A DNA stretch of 64,000 nucleotides from Silybum marianum (Eukaryota > Streptophyta > Magnoliopsida > Asterales > Asteraceae), in assembly GCA_036898165.1 (NCBI GenBank), contig CM072530.1, positions 3,915,001 through 3,979,000 on the forward strand, in the 5' to 3' direction. Position 1 is the stretch's first letter; each line of letters opens with the position of its first letter. Both the position numbers and the translations under genes were made by a program. Below, in pieces: positions 1-11,955 of the stretch. The notes beneath the pieces were generated by a model. The model was not told where the DNA came from. It searched no databases and worked only from the letters and a program-made list of their open reading frames with translations.

Positions 1-982
1 TGTAGCAGCTGGTCTGACCGAAGAAGACCCTTTTGGTTGATCAGGTTCTTGTAGTAACTATTATCGAAATAGTTGGGGGTTTTAACGTCAAAGGGTACGT
101 GGTTGTTGTCGCTGGTGGCTGCCGGAGGTGGGCAATTTGATCGACGTAACTTAGCAAATGAAGCATCGATGTTGGTATCGTTGTAAACACGTGCTTTGAA
201 AGTTGTACAACGAGCTTGTCCGATTGTATGTGCACCTGAGAGTGCCACCAAGTCTTTGGTGGAGAGACCCACCGCTCGGAACCTGTTCATGAGGTTGCTG
301 AGGGTGGAGGACGGTGGTGGAATAACACCACTATTGGCGTCGGAAAGGCTAGCGGATCTGGAGTCTCTTCTTCCAAGTTTAACCTTCCATGAGGGTCCTC
401 CTAACTGCCCAAACAATATAGCGATTTTTTGGTTAAAAAAAAAGAACATGCAAAAAAATGTTTGAGAAAAATCTATTGCTACCTACCGCAACAACAGATT
501 CACGAGCAGTAATTGCTAATATGTCAGCACACGACACGACACCAGGACAAACTTTTTCCACCTTTGACTTGATATTGTCGATTACATCAAAACCCCTAAC
601 CGAGTTGTTATTTGCAAAGGAGGTTTTCTCTCCTGTAAATGAAGGCGTATCATCTAACAAGATTGATCCGTCACAACCCTACAACGAATTAAAAACCACA
701 AAAAATCACATTAATATAAAGTATATAATTAACTAACTTTAGTGAGAAAGAAAAGTAAGAACATACGTTAACAAAACAATCATGAAAATGGAGGCGAAGT
801 AGAGATGCGCCCATCCGCTTCTCCTTGGACACAACAGACTGAACCACTGAGCCTACAGTCTCGAAAACCTTTGGGCAAGTCTTGGAGTAGAAGCTGGTTG
901 TGAGTTGAGCCGAAGAAGTATTGATTATCAGGCACAAGGTACAAGCAAGAAATGCAAATGAGACGAGCATAGAAGAAGCCAT
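1..982 (-). CDS. Class III peroxidase, copy 1 (3' end outside window)
   Basis: Secreted haem peroxidase that uses H2O2 to oxidise phenolics in the cell wall. Exons read 982-767, 678-487 and 404 to below 1; introns of 88 and 82 bp have GT/AG ends, and all frames join cleanly. Residues 1-25 form a signal peptide ending in SSA, before QLT. The distal motif RLHFHDCF follows (Arg63, His67), then GCDGSILLDD for calcium binding, VCPGVVSCADIL, and the proximal motif SGAHTIGQARC (His about 195). Reading continues through NYFDNSYYKNL and runs off the window edge, so the C-terminal fifth is not seen. No stop or frameshift lies in the visible part. By motif memory the closest family members are the Prx52/Prx4-like peroxidases linked to lignin. 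The start at 982 is the first ATG, 59 bp below a TATA box. Confidence 0.93.
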
Positions 983-1040
983 TTATCTTGTTGAATTGAA
1001 GTAGCTAGGGAATGTGTTTAAAAGAAGAAAGTGTTATTAC

Positions 1041-1118
1041 TATATATAGTAAGAGGTCGAGGTTATAGAAGAAGAAAACCATTTTCGTAACTTACTAATT
1101 TGGTCTAAATTGCAACAA
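1041..1118 (-). promoter_or_regulatory. Promoter of peroxidase copy 1
   Basis: A TATATATA run at 1041-1048 lies about 60 bp upstream of the ATG. Further upstream, at 1102-1118, is a motif (GGTCTAAATTGCAACAA) that recurs almost unchanged before the other two peroxidases, at 7967-7983 and 14950-14966. The stretch between TATA and motif (AAGAGGTCGAGG) is shared with copy 3. Conservation while the surroundings diverged suggests a regulatory role; this is inferred. Confidence 0.6.
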
Positions 1119-1119
1119 G

Positions 1120-2311
1120 AGTTGAATTTATTTGAAAGCAAATTTATTTGATGGGACACAAAGTTTGATATTTTATTTTATTTGGAAAGATGCCATGCAC
1201 AAATTGATACCAAATAATGCATAAAATGTTTTGGAAAAAGTCATGATGCATGATATACCAAATAATGCATACTAGTTATCGTTTCATGGTTATTATTGTA
1301 CACGAAAAATAATTATGATTTTTAAAGGGTATTATATTATCGTTTTCTTAATATATTTTTATATTTTTTGAAATTAAAATACTAGAATAAGTTTGTAACT
1401 GTAAAGATGGTTAATATTGTTGCTCTTGTATAAAAACCCTCGGTCCATGTACTGTTTTTCTCAAATTTCTTATTTTAACTTATATAGCTGTTAGAGATGA
1501 GTTTCGAGAGATGAAAGAGCCGCATGCGAGAGATAGGTTATTTCAGAGGAAATAAGAGATAAGATTACCTCTTAAACTTTCAGAGGAAATATGGCCCATT
1601 TAAGCTCTTATTTGAAAAAAAACGGTTTGAACACAAAAAACGTCTGACCAAATAAGACTTCAGACGTTTTCAGATCTGAATCCCAAAACAACAAACATAA
1701 CCTTAGCTACCACTGCACATGCTCCACTGTCTATGCAGACCCCGTCAATTTCTTTATGAGCCAGCATTAAACTATCCTTGGCGGGTTTAACCGCATTTTA
1801 TATGTGTCCGATCCATTTCAGAAAGCGAAAATAAAAAAGAAGATATGTGCAGACAGGGACGGAGCTAGAAATTTTGGTTGGAAGGTTCGACCGCCCGACG
1901 TCGTATTTTGTTGTATCGGTTGTGTACTTGTGTAATACAATGGGATACAACATTTTATTATAAACACGAAATTGAAAATTAATACAATTTTCTATTAAAA
2001 ATTAAAAATTAAACTAAGTTTTTGCATATATAAATGATGGTTGGACATTCTCTACATATATATGTCCCGATAGAAAAAAAAAACCTGAAAGATACTGATA
2101 TTGAAATTAAATTACAGGGTGCAGAGATGTTACATTAATTCTCAAATGTTTCTCTGTATCCATTAGATTCCATGTTAACTTGATCAAATTTAAAGAAAAA
2201 TATTTTATTGGTATGATTGTAATGTATAATATATACTTTTTTGCTATTTCAAAAATAATATATACCTTTTTGTATATTTTATCCCATATAAAATAAAATT
2301 ACATTAGCATT
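1120..2311. other. Intergenic, AT-rich, no gene seen
   Basis: No coding region is supported here. At 1200-1275 there are repeats of the type AATAATGCATAAAATG, also found upstream of the other peroxidase copies (near 8080 and 15890), so this belongs to the duplicated flank. A piece near 1490-1510 (GCTGTTAGAGATGAG) resembles the end of the GAGCATCTCCAACAG MITE family. Confidence 0.4.
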
Positions 2312-2589
2312 CACTATAAAAAATCATCTTTATTGTGACAAAGGCTATAGTAACGAATAGGAAATCGTTGTTATAGGTATTAAAATTGTTTTTTTCCATA
2401 TAATTAAGACTTTAAATTTTCAAATTTTTATCTATTATGCCGATTTGTCGTTGCTATAGAGAGCTACAACGACGGGCCAATAGAAAACGAGTACTACGGT
2501 GACAATAGCGTCACATAGACCTATAGCGACGAGATTTTGATCTTTGGGAACAACTTTTGTTGCCATAATAGGGTAGATTTGCTGTAGTG
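2312..2589. mobile_element. CACTA-type MITE
   Basis: The element begins CACTATAAAAAATC and ends GATTTGCTGTAGTG, so the ends are inverted repeats starting CACTA. It is flanked by a 3-bp duplication, ATT at 2309-2311 and 2590-2592, the target size of the CACTA (En/Spm) superfamily. It is 278 bp with no ORF, so non-autonomous. The interior holds several short complementary motifs around CGTTGCTATAG and CTATAGCGACG. Confidence 0.75.
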
Positions 2590-2812
2590 ATTTTTATCTA
2601 TTTCATATTCAATCTGACAGTGTCTGATTACTTTTCTAGAAATACATCGTCTATTAGAGAGCTCAATCACTTTCTTAGAAAACCTCTGATATTTTCTTCA
2701 AATGTAGAAAATGGATATTTTTGAGTTTTTTTAATCGGTTTTTTTTAAATGGAAAAAATTATGAGAGCTTATAAAGTTTTAAATAAAAATAATAATACAA
2801 ATCAATTTAATT

Positions 2813-2881
2813 GATGAAAAAAAAATAATAAACATTATACCCAATTGATGAAAAAAAATAATAAACATTATACCCACTTGA
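2813..2881. repeat. Two-copy 34-bp tandem repeat
   Basis: Two nearly identical copies of a unit beginning TTGATGAAAAAAAA and ending CATTATACCCA lie head to tail. No function is suggested. Confidence 0.75.
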
Positions 2882-3094
2882 TCCATTATTTTTTTTAAAA
2901 TCTCTAAATTCGGAGATCGTTAATTTTTTGTGTTATTTTTTTCAACTCTGAAAAAGTTTTAGAACAAGAAAGTAGACTAGAATCTTAAAAATCTTTTTTT
3001 TCCTTAAACTTCTAAAGAGAATTGTTATATGTATCATTTTTATGTTAGAATCAGTTTAAATTATATATCGAAAATATAAAAATTAAGTCTTGAT

Positions 3095-4292
3095 CAGGGC
3101 CGGTCCTGAGATTTAGGATGCCCGTGGCAAAAACTCAAAAAGATACCCCTACATGTTTATATACAACCAAAGTGAACTGTTTAAAAGGGGTTTGGAACCT
3201 AGACATCTAGGCGGCTCATCCCCAAGTCGATTTTATTAAATATAACAAAAATAATGCAATGGGGGAGAGGGAGGGGGGAATAAACCAAAACCTCGTGTAA
3301 CAAAATATAAAGTACATCACCTAAAACGATGCCTTCTTGCGTTTTTTGAAGCGAAAATATCAATTATTTTATCATAGTTAATATTAGCTAAAAACTTACT
3401 CTCAATACTCAACACAAACATCATCAATGTTATCATCACGTATGTTTTCATCATCACAAAGATCATTACGTTATCATCACATATGTTTTCATCATCACAA
3501 ACAGGATTTTCAACCAGATTTTCAGAAACATTTGATGGTTTAACAATAAATTTATTCATAGACCCTTGCAGAGATTGAACCATTTCTATTTCTCTTTTTT
3601 TCCTTTTTCTATTTTGAGCACCCGACGGTTGTGATCTAGGAAACATATCTAATAATCTAAACAATTCCAACAATTCAATTAGGGCGGCAAACAAACACCA
3701 GTAAAGACAAAATAACAGGCACACAGTAACTCAGTAACACTAGTAGATAGGGGAAAAAACAGACTAACACTTTAACTTAGAAAACTTTAAAGATAGAAAG
3801 AAAACACCTTAGGGACTTAGTCTTAGGGAGAGCAAGTCCACAAAATCAGCACCACAGTAATTGCGAAGCAAGAACAATCGATTTAGGGCAGATAATCGAT
3901 TTAGGGAATAGTGAAGAAACAAACGTGCGTCAGTGCGTGAATGTCTGAATGATGAATCGATTTAGGGCAGATGAAGAATCGAAATCGATGATGATGAACA
4001 TATGAAGAATCAAAGTAGAATCGAAGTCGATGATGATGAACAGATGAAGAAACGTGAATCGTATTTGACTATTTGCTCCCGTTTCCGTCTGCCCCATTAG
4101 AACCAAGTCCAACGTTAATAAAACTCAAACGGTAATATCCTATTTGGCCGGCCCATAGCCCCATCTGATTATCTGATGAATCTAAACTAAATGATATACC
4201 TACTCTTACTCGCTAAAAAAAAATTGTTGCCCCCTTTTTTTTCTGCTGCCCATGGCTCAAGCCACATTTGCCATGGGCCAAGGTCGGGCCTG
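3095..4292 (-). mobile_element. hAT transposon remnant with 8-bp target duplication
   Basis: The left end starts CAGGGCCGGTCCTGAG and the right end finishes GGTCGGGCCTG, which are imperfect terminal inverted repeats. Both sides carry the same 8-bp sequence GTCTTGAT (3087-3094 and 4293-4300), the target-site size of hAT elements. The 1198-bp element holds only the 5' part of a transposase (3317-3646, minus), so it is internally deleted and non-autonomous. The intact target duplication indicates insertion as a unit between peroxidase copies 1 and 2. Confidence 0.85.
3317..3646 (-). pseudogene. hAT transposase N-terminal fragment (ZMYM1-like)
   Basis: Reading on the minus strand from Met at 3646, the peptide contains PSGAQNRKRKKREIEMVQSL and then GSMNKFIVK. 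By memory of the family, this basic start resembles the N-terminus of plant TTF-type zinc-finger/hAT transposases (often annotated zinc finger MYM-type protein 1-like). It continues into an acidic stretch broken by a duplicated segment (3418-3505), which changes frame and turns CDDENICDD into unrelated hydrophobic residues. The zinc finger and catalytic domain are absent. It lies wholly inside the hAT remnant 3095-4292. I take it as a decayed transposase start, not an active gene. Confidence 0.55.
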
Positions 4293-4384
4293 GTCTTGAT
4301 ATTGATCTATGTAAGAAAGAAATTAATAAGTAAATATGATAAAGATGTATTTAGTCTATTGTTAAAAACATATTAGAACATTTC

Positions 4385-4620
4385 CCTAGTTGGCAAATGG
4401 CAATAATGGATAAAATGTTAAGGTACAAGTGGTGATGCAGAATAGTCATATAGAACAATTGAACAAGGCAGCTGGCTGCTCTCGAAGTAGTTCCAAATGA
4501 TTAATAATGCATTTAGGTGCAAACGACAATGCATAATGTACATATGGTGTTATTTTGGAACGCAAAATTGACCTATAACAAGTTACAAAATATGATTGAT
4601 TTTTTCTAATTTATATAGTT
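4385..4620. repeat. Upstream block shared with peroxidase copy 3
   Basis: The order of motifs matches 15850-16140: AATAATGGATAAAATG, a GGTACAAG box, CTCGAAGTAGTT, CAAATGATTAAT, then GCAAAATTGACCTA. A shorter match lies at 8060-8220 beyond copy 2. It is best read as a remnant of the large duplicated unit that carried each peroxidase gene with its upstream flank. Confidence 0.6.
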
Positions 4621-5399
4621 TTATCTGTGTTATTCAGGTCAACTTACGTGTATTGATTAATTCTTTGGATAACCACAAATGATCTAAAGTTATTTGTAAG
4701 TGAATCTTTATGATCATAAAGGCTTTTGACATTTTATGATTCGACCCAGTCGAAGATGAGATTTCCATTTCATCCTCTTTAAACTTGACCAATACACCAC
4801 AACCCAAGTGGTTAGATGGTATTAGAGTTACAAACGAACCGAATGTTCAGTGAACCATTCAACGGGAAGTTAAGTTTGTTTATGTTCATTTATCTAATAA
4901 ATGAATGAACATAAACACATTTTTTGTTCGTTTAGTTAAATGAACGAACATACACAATGGTCTCGTTCGTTCATTTGTGTTCGTGAACGTTTGTCATTTA
5001 TGTTGCTAAATTTTCGTTTAATTTGCAATAATATCTTAAATCATAGCATTTAATGAAAAAAATTATTTTTATGTTGATTTGAACCAGTTTGTATAGTGTG
5101 TACCCTTTAACTGATTTGTATTTGAACCAGACTCTATATATGTATGTATAAATATATTTAAATATTATGACATAAACATGTAAAATTGTTTATTAAATTA
5201 AATTTTTAGAATTTATTTTTTTATCTTTACTATTTATCCGGTTTTTCATTTTGTTATGTCATTTTTAGGAACGAAATGATGGTTGCTTTTTATATATTTA
5301 TGTTCATTTATTTACATATTAATATAAACGAACACGAATAAACACATTTTCTTAACGAATGTACGTATAAAAAAGTTGTTTGCGTTTTCGTTCAATTTG
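4621..5399. other. Intergenic, no gene seen
   Basis: AT-rich sequence with short direct repeats of GAACGAACA type (4850-4990 and 5320-5400), probably a worn repeat. No ORF of coding character was found. Confidence 0.35.
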
Positions 5400-5785
5400 C
5401 TCGCAGTCGCCAATGTAGAAAAGGGGTGGTCCAAGGACCCCATTGAATGTTTAAAAAAAATTATATAGGGTAAAAAATATAAAAAATACTTAATTTAGCC
5501 TTTCGTCCCCCCAGTAAAAAAATTCAAAGGACCCCATCTTGTCCGCAATTGACAAAAACACTAAAAAAGTTTCTTGAAATCAATAAAAAAACCGAAAAAA
5601 TCATTCGAAATCCACAAAAACACTAAGAAAATCATTTAAAATCGACAAAAACACTAAGAAAATCTTTTGAAATCAACTAAAAAACTTTGAAAAAATTCCG
5701 AAATACGCCGGATGACTTTACGCGCCTTTAGTCTACCTTAATGGGACCCCAGTGGACAGAATTTCTGGATCCGCCACTACTCGCA
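5400..5785 (+). repeat. Dispersed repeat ending in GGATCCGCCACTA
   Basis: The core is a run of imperfect units of about 25-30 bp of the form AAATCNACAAAAACACTAAGAAAATCATT. The block ends TTTCTGGATCCGCCACTAC. Related blocks occur at 22990-23260, 47815-48090 (reverse orientation) and at the window end near 63940. No coding capacity; the class is unknown to me. Confidence 0.6.
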
Positions 5786-6199
5786 GTCCTAGATGGGTAT
5801 GGGAAATGCATCTTTTTCTGTAGTTATTAATTATAGTTAAAAAGAAATACGGGTTTGGGCTGATTCAGTGATATCCCGATGTCCGATCCGAATCCGATGA
5901 TACTCTTCCTGGGCTGGACCAATTGCACATATTATATTGGGTTGTAAAACGGGTGGGTTTGCAATGGGTTAAATCGGGTTAAATTTTGTCCGGTCAAAAT
6001 AAGTTGGATCCGGTTAGGTTAACCAGCCAATTTAGTTTTTAATGTCATTTTTAATAATTAATATGTTATAAATAATTACAATTTTTTTATTAGAATATTA
6101 GTCTATTTCGTGTAACAGAAAATAAAATAAAAAAGGCTGTAGCTGTAAATACTTTCGTATATTTTAGATATGTTATATTTGAAAACATATCATCGACAA

Positions 6200-6590
6200 C
6201 AATAAACGTCTAAAATGTTTAAGTGTTCTAATAAAAATTATTATATGATTTATGTTTATATAATCGAACTATAAAGTTTATTAACTAACAGTGTTATTAT
6301 ATATAGGTTTATAAGACCGAATTATAAAATTGTACTATCTAAAAGTGTTATAATAGGTTTATAGAACGTTTTTGTGTGTGTTTTGACAAGTTTTTTATTA
6401 CATTTTTTGAAAAAAGTGTCACGTTAGTTATTTTGTATGGCATTTCTCAAAATTGACCTATAAAATAGTTAATAATTTAAAAGCGTTTTAAAAGTTCTTA
6501 AAATGCCTAAAAGCATTTTATAAATTTTAGTCTAATAAACTTAAAGTCATATAATATGCTATTAGGACCATATACATTTTAAATGTCCTG
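6200..6590. repeat. MITE copy of the 'ATAGAAC/TTTATAGG' family
   Basis: Contains the recurring order TTATAAGAC, AAAAGTGTTATAATAGGTTTATAG, GACAAGTTTTT, AAAATTGACCTATAAAATAGTTAAT. The same order occurs at 8908-9325, 11956-12592, 41105-41500 and, shorter, 58221-58446, where CACTA-type ends are clear. The ends here are worn, so the limits are approximate. Confidence 0.55.
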
Positions 6591-6679
6591 AAAAGTCATT
6601 TAAATAACAAAATAAACCAAGAACTCAAATCATATATCCATCCTTCTATCTTAAATGGAAAACAAGATTTCCCAACTAG

Positions 6680-7882
6680 TTACGAATTAACCTTCCTGCA
6701 ATTCTTCCTAATCTCGCCATTCGATCCGGTGAGGGGATGGATATCACCCATCTTGATCATGGACGTGGAAAAATCTATGAAGAAACTTCCGACGTTTTTG
6801 CTGTATTTCTCCACCAAGGAACCGGTTGAGCCATCGTTGTGCAACTGTTGGTCTGACCAAAGAAGACCCTTTTGGCTAATCAAGTTCTTGTAATAACTAT
6901 TGTCGAAATAGTTTGGGGTTTTAACGTCAAGGGGTGCAAGGTTGTTTTCGTCAGAACCTTCCGGAAGAGGACAATTTGATTGTCGTAACTGAGCAAATGA
7001 AGCATCGATGTTAGTGTCGTTGTAAACACGTGTTTTGAAACTTGTACAACGTGCTTGTCCGATTGTATGTGCACCGGAGAGCGCCACTAAGTCTTTGGCG
7101 GAGAGGCCCACTGCTTGGAACCTGTTGATAAGGTCATTGAGGGTGACTGGTGGTGAAATACCGCCGCCGTTGGCCGCGAAAAAGCTAGCGGATTTGGAGT
7201 CTCTTCTTCCCAGCTTAATGTTCCATGAGGGTCCTCCTAACTGCTCAAAACAAAAAAAAGGAAATTTGGTAATGTAAAAAAGAAAACTTTGATTCTGATA
7301 CATTGAAAATAAAAATAAGGATCGTGTATTCAGTATATTACAGCAAGAACAGATTCACGAGCAGAAATTGCTAATATGTCAGCACACGACACGATACCAG
7401 GGCAAACTTTTTCCACTTTTAACTTGATCTCATCTATCACATTAAAACCTCTAACTGAGTTATTATTCGGCATGGCAGTTTTCTCTCCTATGAACGAAGA
7501 AGTATCGTCCAACAGAATTGACCCGTCACACCCCTGCAACAAAAAAACACGCTTAATTAATTTTGATTTTTACTGTTAAGCGCATGTCAATATCACTCCG
7601 TATATAATTAGCTCATCTATATGGAGTGAATGAAAAAGCACACTGCACATATATACATACGCTAACAAAGCAGTCATGGAAATGGAGTCGAAGAAGAGAT
7701 GCACCCATCCTCTTCTCCTTGGACACAACGGATCTAACCACTGACCCTACGGTCTCTAGAAACTTTGGGCAAGTTCTGGAGTAGAAGTCGGTTGTGAGTT
7801 GAGCCGAGGAAGTACTAGTTATCAAGCACAAAGTACAAGTAAGCAATGCAAATGAGATGACCATAGAAGATGAAGCATCCAT
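6680..7882 (-). CDS. Class III peroxidase, copy 2 (complete)
   Basis: Secreted haem peroxidase of the cell wall or apoplast. Exons 7882-7661, 7533-7342 and 7240-6680 give 324 residues; the introns are 127 and 101 bp with GT/AG ends. A longer in-frame ATG exists at 8047, but the start at 7882 begins the signal peptide (residues 1-27, ending STSSA before QLT) and matches the paralogues. Catalytic residues are visible: Arg65 and His69 in RLHFHDCF, proximal His196 in SGAHTIGQARC. All eight structural cysteines are present, as are the calcium-site residues of GCDGS. The usual third intron near QARC is absent. A small oddity is Trp in GLLWSDQ where the paralogues have Arg. The product ends EIRKNCRKVNS. 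It probably acts on lignin- or suberin-type phenolics, like Prx52-type enzymes; this is inferred from similarity. Confidence 0.95.
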
Positions 7883-7951
7883 TTTGTTTGCTACATTAAA
7901 GTGATGCATAATTGAATAGTGAGTGTGTTTATAAGAACAAAGTGTTATTAC

Positions 7952-8033
7952 TATATATAGTAATATGGACCAAATTGCAACAAAAATTAAGAACTTATCA
8001 ATAAGAAAGAATTTGTCAAAAGTGGGGTCCTTG
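7952..8033 (-). promoter_or_regulatory. Promoter of peroxidase copy 2
   Basis: A TATATATA box at 7952-7959 lies 70 bp upstream of the ATG. The shared motif GGACCAAATTGCAACAA is at 7967-7983. A second shared block, starting GAATTTGTCAAAAGTGGGG at about 8010-8033, occurs again before copy 3 at 15022-15046. Confidence 0.6.
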
Positions 8034-8395
8034 TATGAAATTTTCAATTATATCATTTGGATATGCATTGTTAATGTACAAGTGATAATGCATGATGTAC
8101 AAATGCTATAATTAACATCAAATAATTGAAAAAGCATTGTACCCTTTTCTCAAGTTGTATTGAATATTTGATTTAGACCGCTGGCTCACGACTCACGAGC
8201 TTTTTGGAAAAGAAGTAATTAAGGGCATGTTTGTGACATATTTTTTAAAATTGAGAAAATAAAGTTTTTATTCTATATTTTGTTTTATTAGATTTTTCTA
8301 TATTGTTCTTTAAATTTTAAGTTTTGAGGGTTTTTTATGGTATCTTTAACAGCTATTGTAAAATAAAATAAAAAATAAGGTTTTTAACAATTTTA

Positions 8396-8710
8396 GTGCT
8401 TCAACAACTATGATATCACATAGGCTAAAATAGAGAAATGAGAAAAGAGAGGAAAAAAATCTCTAAATTTAGAGAATCTCTAAATGGAGAGAGAAATAAT
8501 TATTTTAATAATTTCCACCAATTGTTTGAAAGTTATTTTGTTTAAAAAAGTTGTTGAAATATCAAATATATTGAATATTTTAATAATATAATTATGATAG
8601 AATCGCTAAAATATAGCAACTGTTGGAGTTGGATGCAATTTTTTTTATAGAGATTTTGACTTTTGATATGTTATTTTAGAGAAATTTTAATATAGCTGTT
8701 GGAGATGCTA
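8396..8710. mobile_element. MITE, 'GAGCATCTCCAACAG' family
   Basis: The right end reads CTGTTGGAGATGCTA, and the left end GTGCTTCAACAACT is its worn inverse. TTA flanks both sides (8393-8395 and 8711-8713), matching a 3-bp TTA/TAA target of PIF/Harbinger-type elements. It is 315 bp with no ORF. Related copies are at 11166-11542 and 35584-35951. Confidence 0.65.
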
Positions 8711-8907
8711 TTAAATGTGGGGAAATGAGTTGAATATAATAGTATAATTAACATTAAAATATTCAAAACAAAGAATCTGTTAAAATTAAATACTGAGAAA
8801 ATTAATTTTAGAGATTTTAACTTTTAATTTTTTTTTAAATATATAAAATTTATAATCAAATAATTAATAATGCAGTTGGGTACAAATGATGATGTATTTA
8901 TAAGTAT

Positions 8908-9325
8908 TTTAATACACTGTTTTATAAGGCTAAATTTATATGACCAAAAGATAAAACGTCTTATCTAAAAACGTCGTAATAAGTTTATATGACTTTTTTG
9001 ACGTCTTAACAAGTTTTGTAAAACAATTTTAGCACAAAGCGTCACACTAGCTATTTTATGACACACTTTTGAGAAAGTGTACTATAACATTTGTTTTTAT
9101 ATGATTTATTTTTTCTAATAGTGTCTTCTAAAATAACTAATACAATGTTTTTTTTAATAAAAATATCATAAAAAAAGTTTGTGACGTCTAAAAACGTCTT
9201 ATAAACTTATTACAACACATTTAGACGTGAAACCTTATTTTTGGTCGTATAAATAAGTCTTATAACATAATATAGATGTTTATAAATTTTTAACATCCTA
9301 TAAACCAATTTTGTTATAATAATAA
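8908..9325. repeat. MITE copy, same family as 11956-12592
   Basis: Two partly inverted halves carry GTCTTATCTAAAAACGTCGTAATAAG and its inverse around 9190-9220. The right end, AATTTTGTTATAAT, matches the inverse of the CACTATAACAAAATT left end at 11956. The left end is unclear. Confidence 0.55.
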
Positions 9326-9681
9326 TATCCAAAAGTAAAATTTACTAAAATAATAAACATGGTGTGTAATTTATTGCGCGGATGAGAAGGCTGACTTTCT
9401 CAATCAACTTTGTCACGGTTGTCGACCATATAATAACTATTGATAATAATAAACACTTTGTGAGTGAGTGATCCATGTTAACTTGAAGAACTTTGAGTTC
9501 AACTTGTAATATATATTACACGTGTAACGGTTTTTATCTTATCATAAAAATCAATTACAGTGGATAGTGAGTTTTAAAAAGCGCTACGCAAAATAACATG
9601 TCTACCTATATCGGGTGAACTAAGTATAATTCTTGGACAAAAATTTCAACAATTATATAGTCTAGGAGATTGTATAATTAA

Positions 9682-10060
9682 TTAACGACCCAAAGATGGA
9701 TGGCGAGAAATGAGAGGGATGATACTATAGAAGAAATGAAGGGATAGAGATTGACATTGACGGATCCAAACCTGATCATGTTGGGTCGGAGATGGATGGT
9801 GCGGTGAGAAGTCGGGAGTTAGACGGTGCCATGGCTTCCACTGATCTAGATCTAGTCTCTGATGCTTTGTTTTCATCCACCATTTTCCAATATCTGATCC
9901 TTTTGATGCTATATTGCATAGAATGACTTTGAAGATTAGAAGGTGGACTTGGTGATAATGGTGCGTTAACTGGAGCTTCACCGGAGATTTGGGAGCCCGA
10001 AATGCCAGATGTCCACTTTGTTAACAGAAGATACTCAAAGCGTGTAAAAATACAAACCAC
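9682..10060 (-). other. Overlapping ORFs of unknown origin
   Basis: Two minus-strand frames (9981-9682, 99 codons; 10060-9776, 94 codons) overlap here. GC is higher than the surroundings, and one frame has a Ser/Pro-rich stretch (GEAPVNAPLSPSPPSNLQSH). I recognise no domain. A worn fragment of a captured gene is possible, but an accidental ORF is equally so. Confidence 0.2.
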
Positions 10061-11162
10061 AAGAATTTTAAATCAATAATTGAGTTATGAAATATATCTA
10101 TATTATATTATATTATATTATATTAGAATTTATATCCAATTCCAGACCAAATATTGCACTATGATATTGTTTTCTTAACTAGAAGAAATTAATAAATGCT
10201 ATCAAACTTTATATTAACTTGAGGTTAGAAATATATCTATATTATTAATAATTTTGGTATAGATTTAAAAAAACAATAAATATCTTATACTACTATAAAC
10301 AATACATAATATATAAAATTTAGTGTAACAAATAACTATTATATATATAGAACCTCTTAAAACTTTTGAACTCTATAAATACGTCTAAATATAAGATAAT
10401 TATTGTATCATATTGTATTGATATATTTTTATCTAAAAAATATACCTTGATTAAAACTAAAATAAATTACATATTTACTTCTTATTCTAAAATATTTAGA
10501 TTATAAATTTTAGATTAAAAAAACATATACTCAAAAACAAAGAAATTTCTTATAGTCCTTAATTTGACATCAATATGGATATTTAAGCTAGTCTTTAAAT
10601 TCACAAGACATGTTCAACTATCATTTGTAATTTCTATTTTATCATAACATAAATTAATTTCAAAATTTCTTTTTTAATAAGAAATTGCATTTATTTTTTT
10701 AATCTCAATTTGTAATAAAAAAATGGCATCTACATTGTATGTTTGTTCAACTATTAATTTATAAAATGTGACAAAATGAGCGAATCGACATTTGGGCACT
10801 GTTCAAAACTAGTTAGGATCATTAAAATCAATGATTTTATAGTTTGATTTTAAACGAGGTTGAATTGATCCATCAACGTAATTTCGAAACTATAATAACA
10901 AAATTTGTTATTTTTCACGAACCATAGAGACCAAATTTATAGTTTACTCTATTTAGAATATAGATAGAGAGAACAATCCTTCAAAAGTCACAAAATCTTC
11001 TTATTTTTTTGAAATTCATACTTCCAAAATTCTTTAAAATCTCTCTAAAGTTGCAATTAAGATAGTTTCCATAAAAAAATAGAAACTTGTAAAAAAGTAA
11101 ACCTAATATACCACAAACCGATTTAACCAACCAAATATTATTTAAAAAGAGAACCATGTCTC
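10061..11162. other. Intergenic, AT-rich, no gene seen
   Basis: Includes a short (TATTA)n run at about 10100-10123. At about 10880-10949 is one end (CCAAATTTATAGTTTACT) of the AGTAAACTACAAATTTGG TIR family seen whole at 19134-19857. Nothing coding. Confidence 0.4.
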
Positions 11163-11165
11163 TAA

Positions 11166-11542
11166 GAGCATCTCCAACAGTTTTTCTACAATTTCTTTAA
11201 AATAGAGAATGAAAAGCCAAAAATTTTAAAATACAATTTATTCTAACTCCATCAACTTTTCTATTTTAGATAATCTATCATTGCTTATAATATTAAAATA
11301 TTTAATATATTTAACAAAATATTGTTTATCTTTCCTATAAATTTAATTTCAACAATTTTGATTGGTTGCATATATTAAAATAATATTTCTCTATCCTAGT
11401 TTAGGGATTTTAGAGATTTCTCTATGTTTAGAGATTTTTTCCCAAATCTCTAAAATAACAAACAATATAATAATGCTTTTGAAACACTTTAAAGAAGAAA
11501 AACCTAATTTTTTTTATTATAGTAAAACTGTTGAAAATACTT
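11166..11542. mobile_element. MITE, 'GAGCATCTCCAACAG' family, TAA target
   Basis: Starts GAGCATCTCCAACAG and ends CTGTTGAAAATACTT; inverted, these match at 11 of 15 positions. TAA flanks both ends (11163-11165 and 11543-11545), the target expected for PIF/Harbinger (Tourist-like) MITEs. It is 377 bp with no transposase. Confidence 0.75.
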
Positions 11543-11955
11543 TAACAAACTTTATTAAAAAATAATAATTAATGCACATCAAAGACATGGAGACAACCAC
11601 ATACAAGCAAACAAACAACAATTGGGACAAAAAGTTGAAATGGAGAGGAGCACTAGACTCATCAATTAGTAACCAAATCTTCCCTCATATCAACCGACTA
11701 AAAGCTATAATAAAGATAAAAGATCGTATAAATGTCGAATGCTATCATCTTTAAAGCTTTTCTTTAACAATCTTTGTCTTAAAATAAATGTCCACAATAA
11801 AAAATACACATAGTTTTAAAAATGTATAATTATTATAATTTTTAATGAACGAAAGAACAATTTTACCCAAATTACAGAACAATTTTTTTTCCATCTCATA
11901 ATTAACGACAGGATGAGAAAGTAGACATTTACTTTTGAAAGATGACACTTATTTA

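Noticed and set aside
41..660. Several ORFs on both strands within 1-740
   Set aside because: They are other-frame shadows of the peroxidase copy 1 exons; the exon frame has the conserved motifs and consistent splice sites.
6880..7074. Minus ORF starting MHIQSDKHVVQVSKHV
   Set aside because: Alternative frame across the third exon of peroxidase copy 2; the same shadow appears in copy 1 at 41-235.
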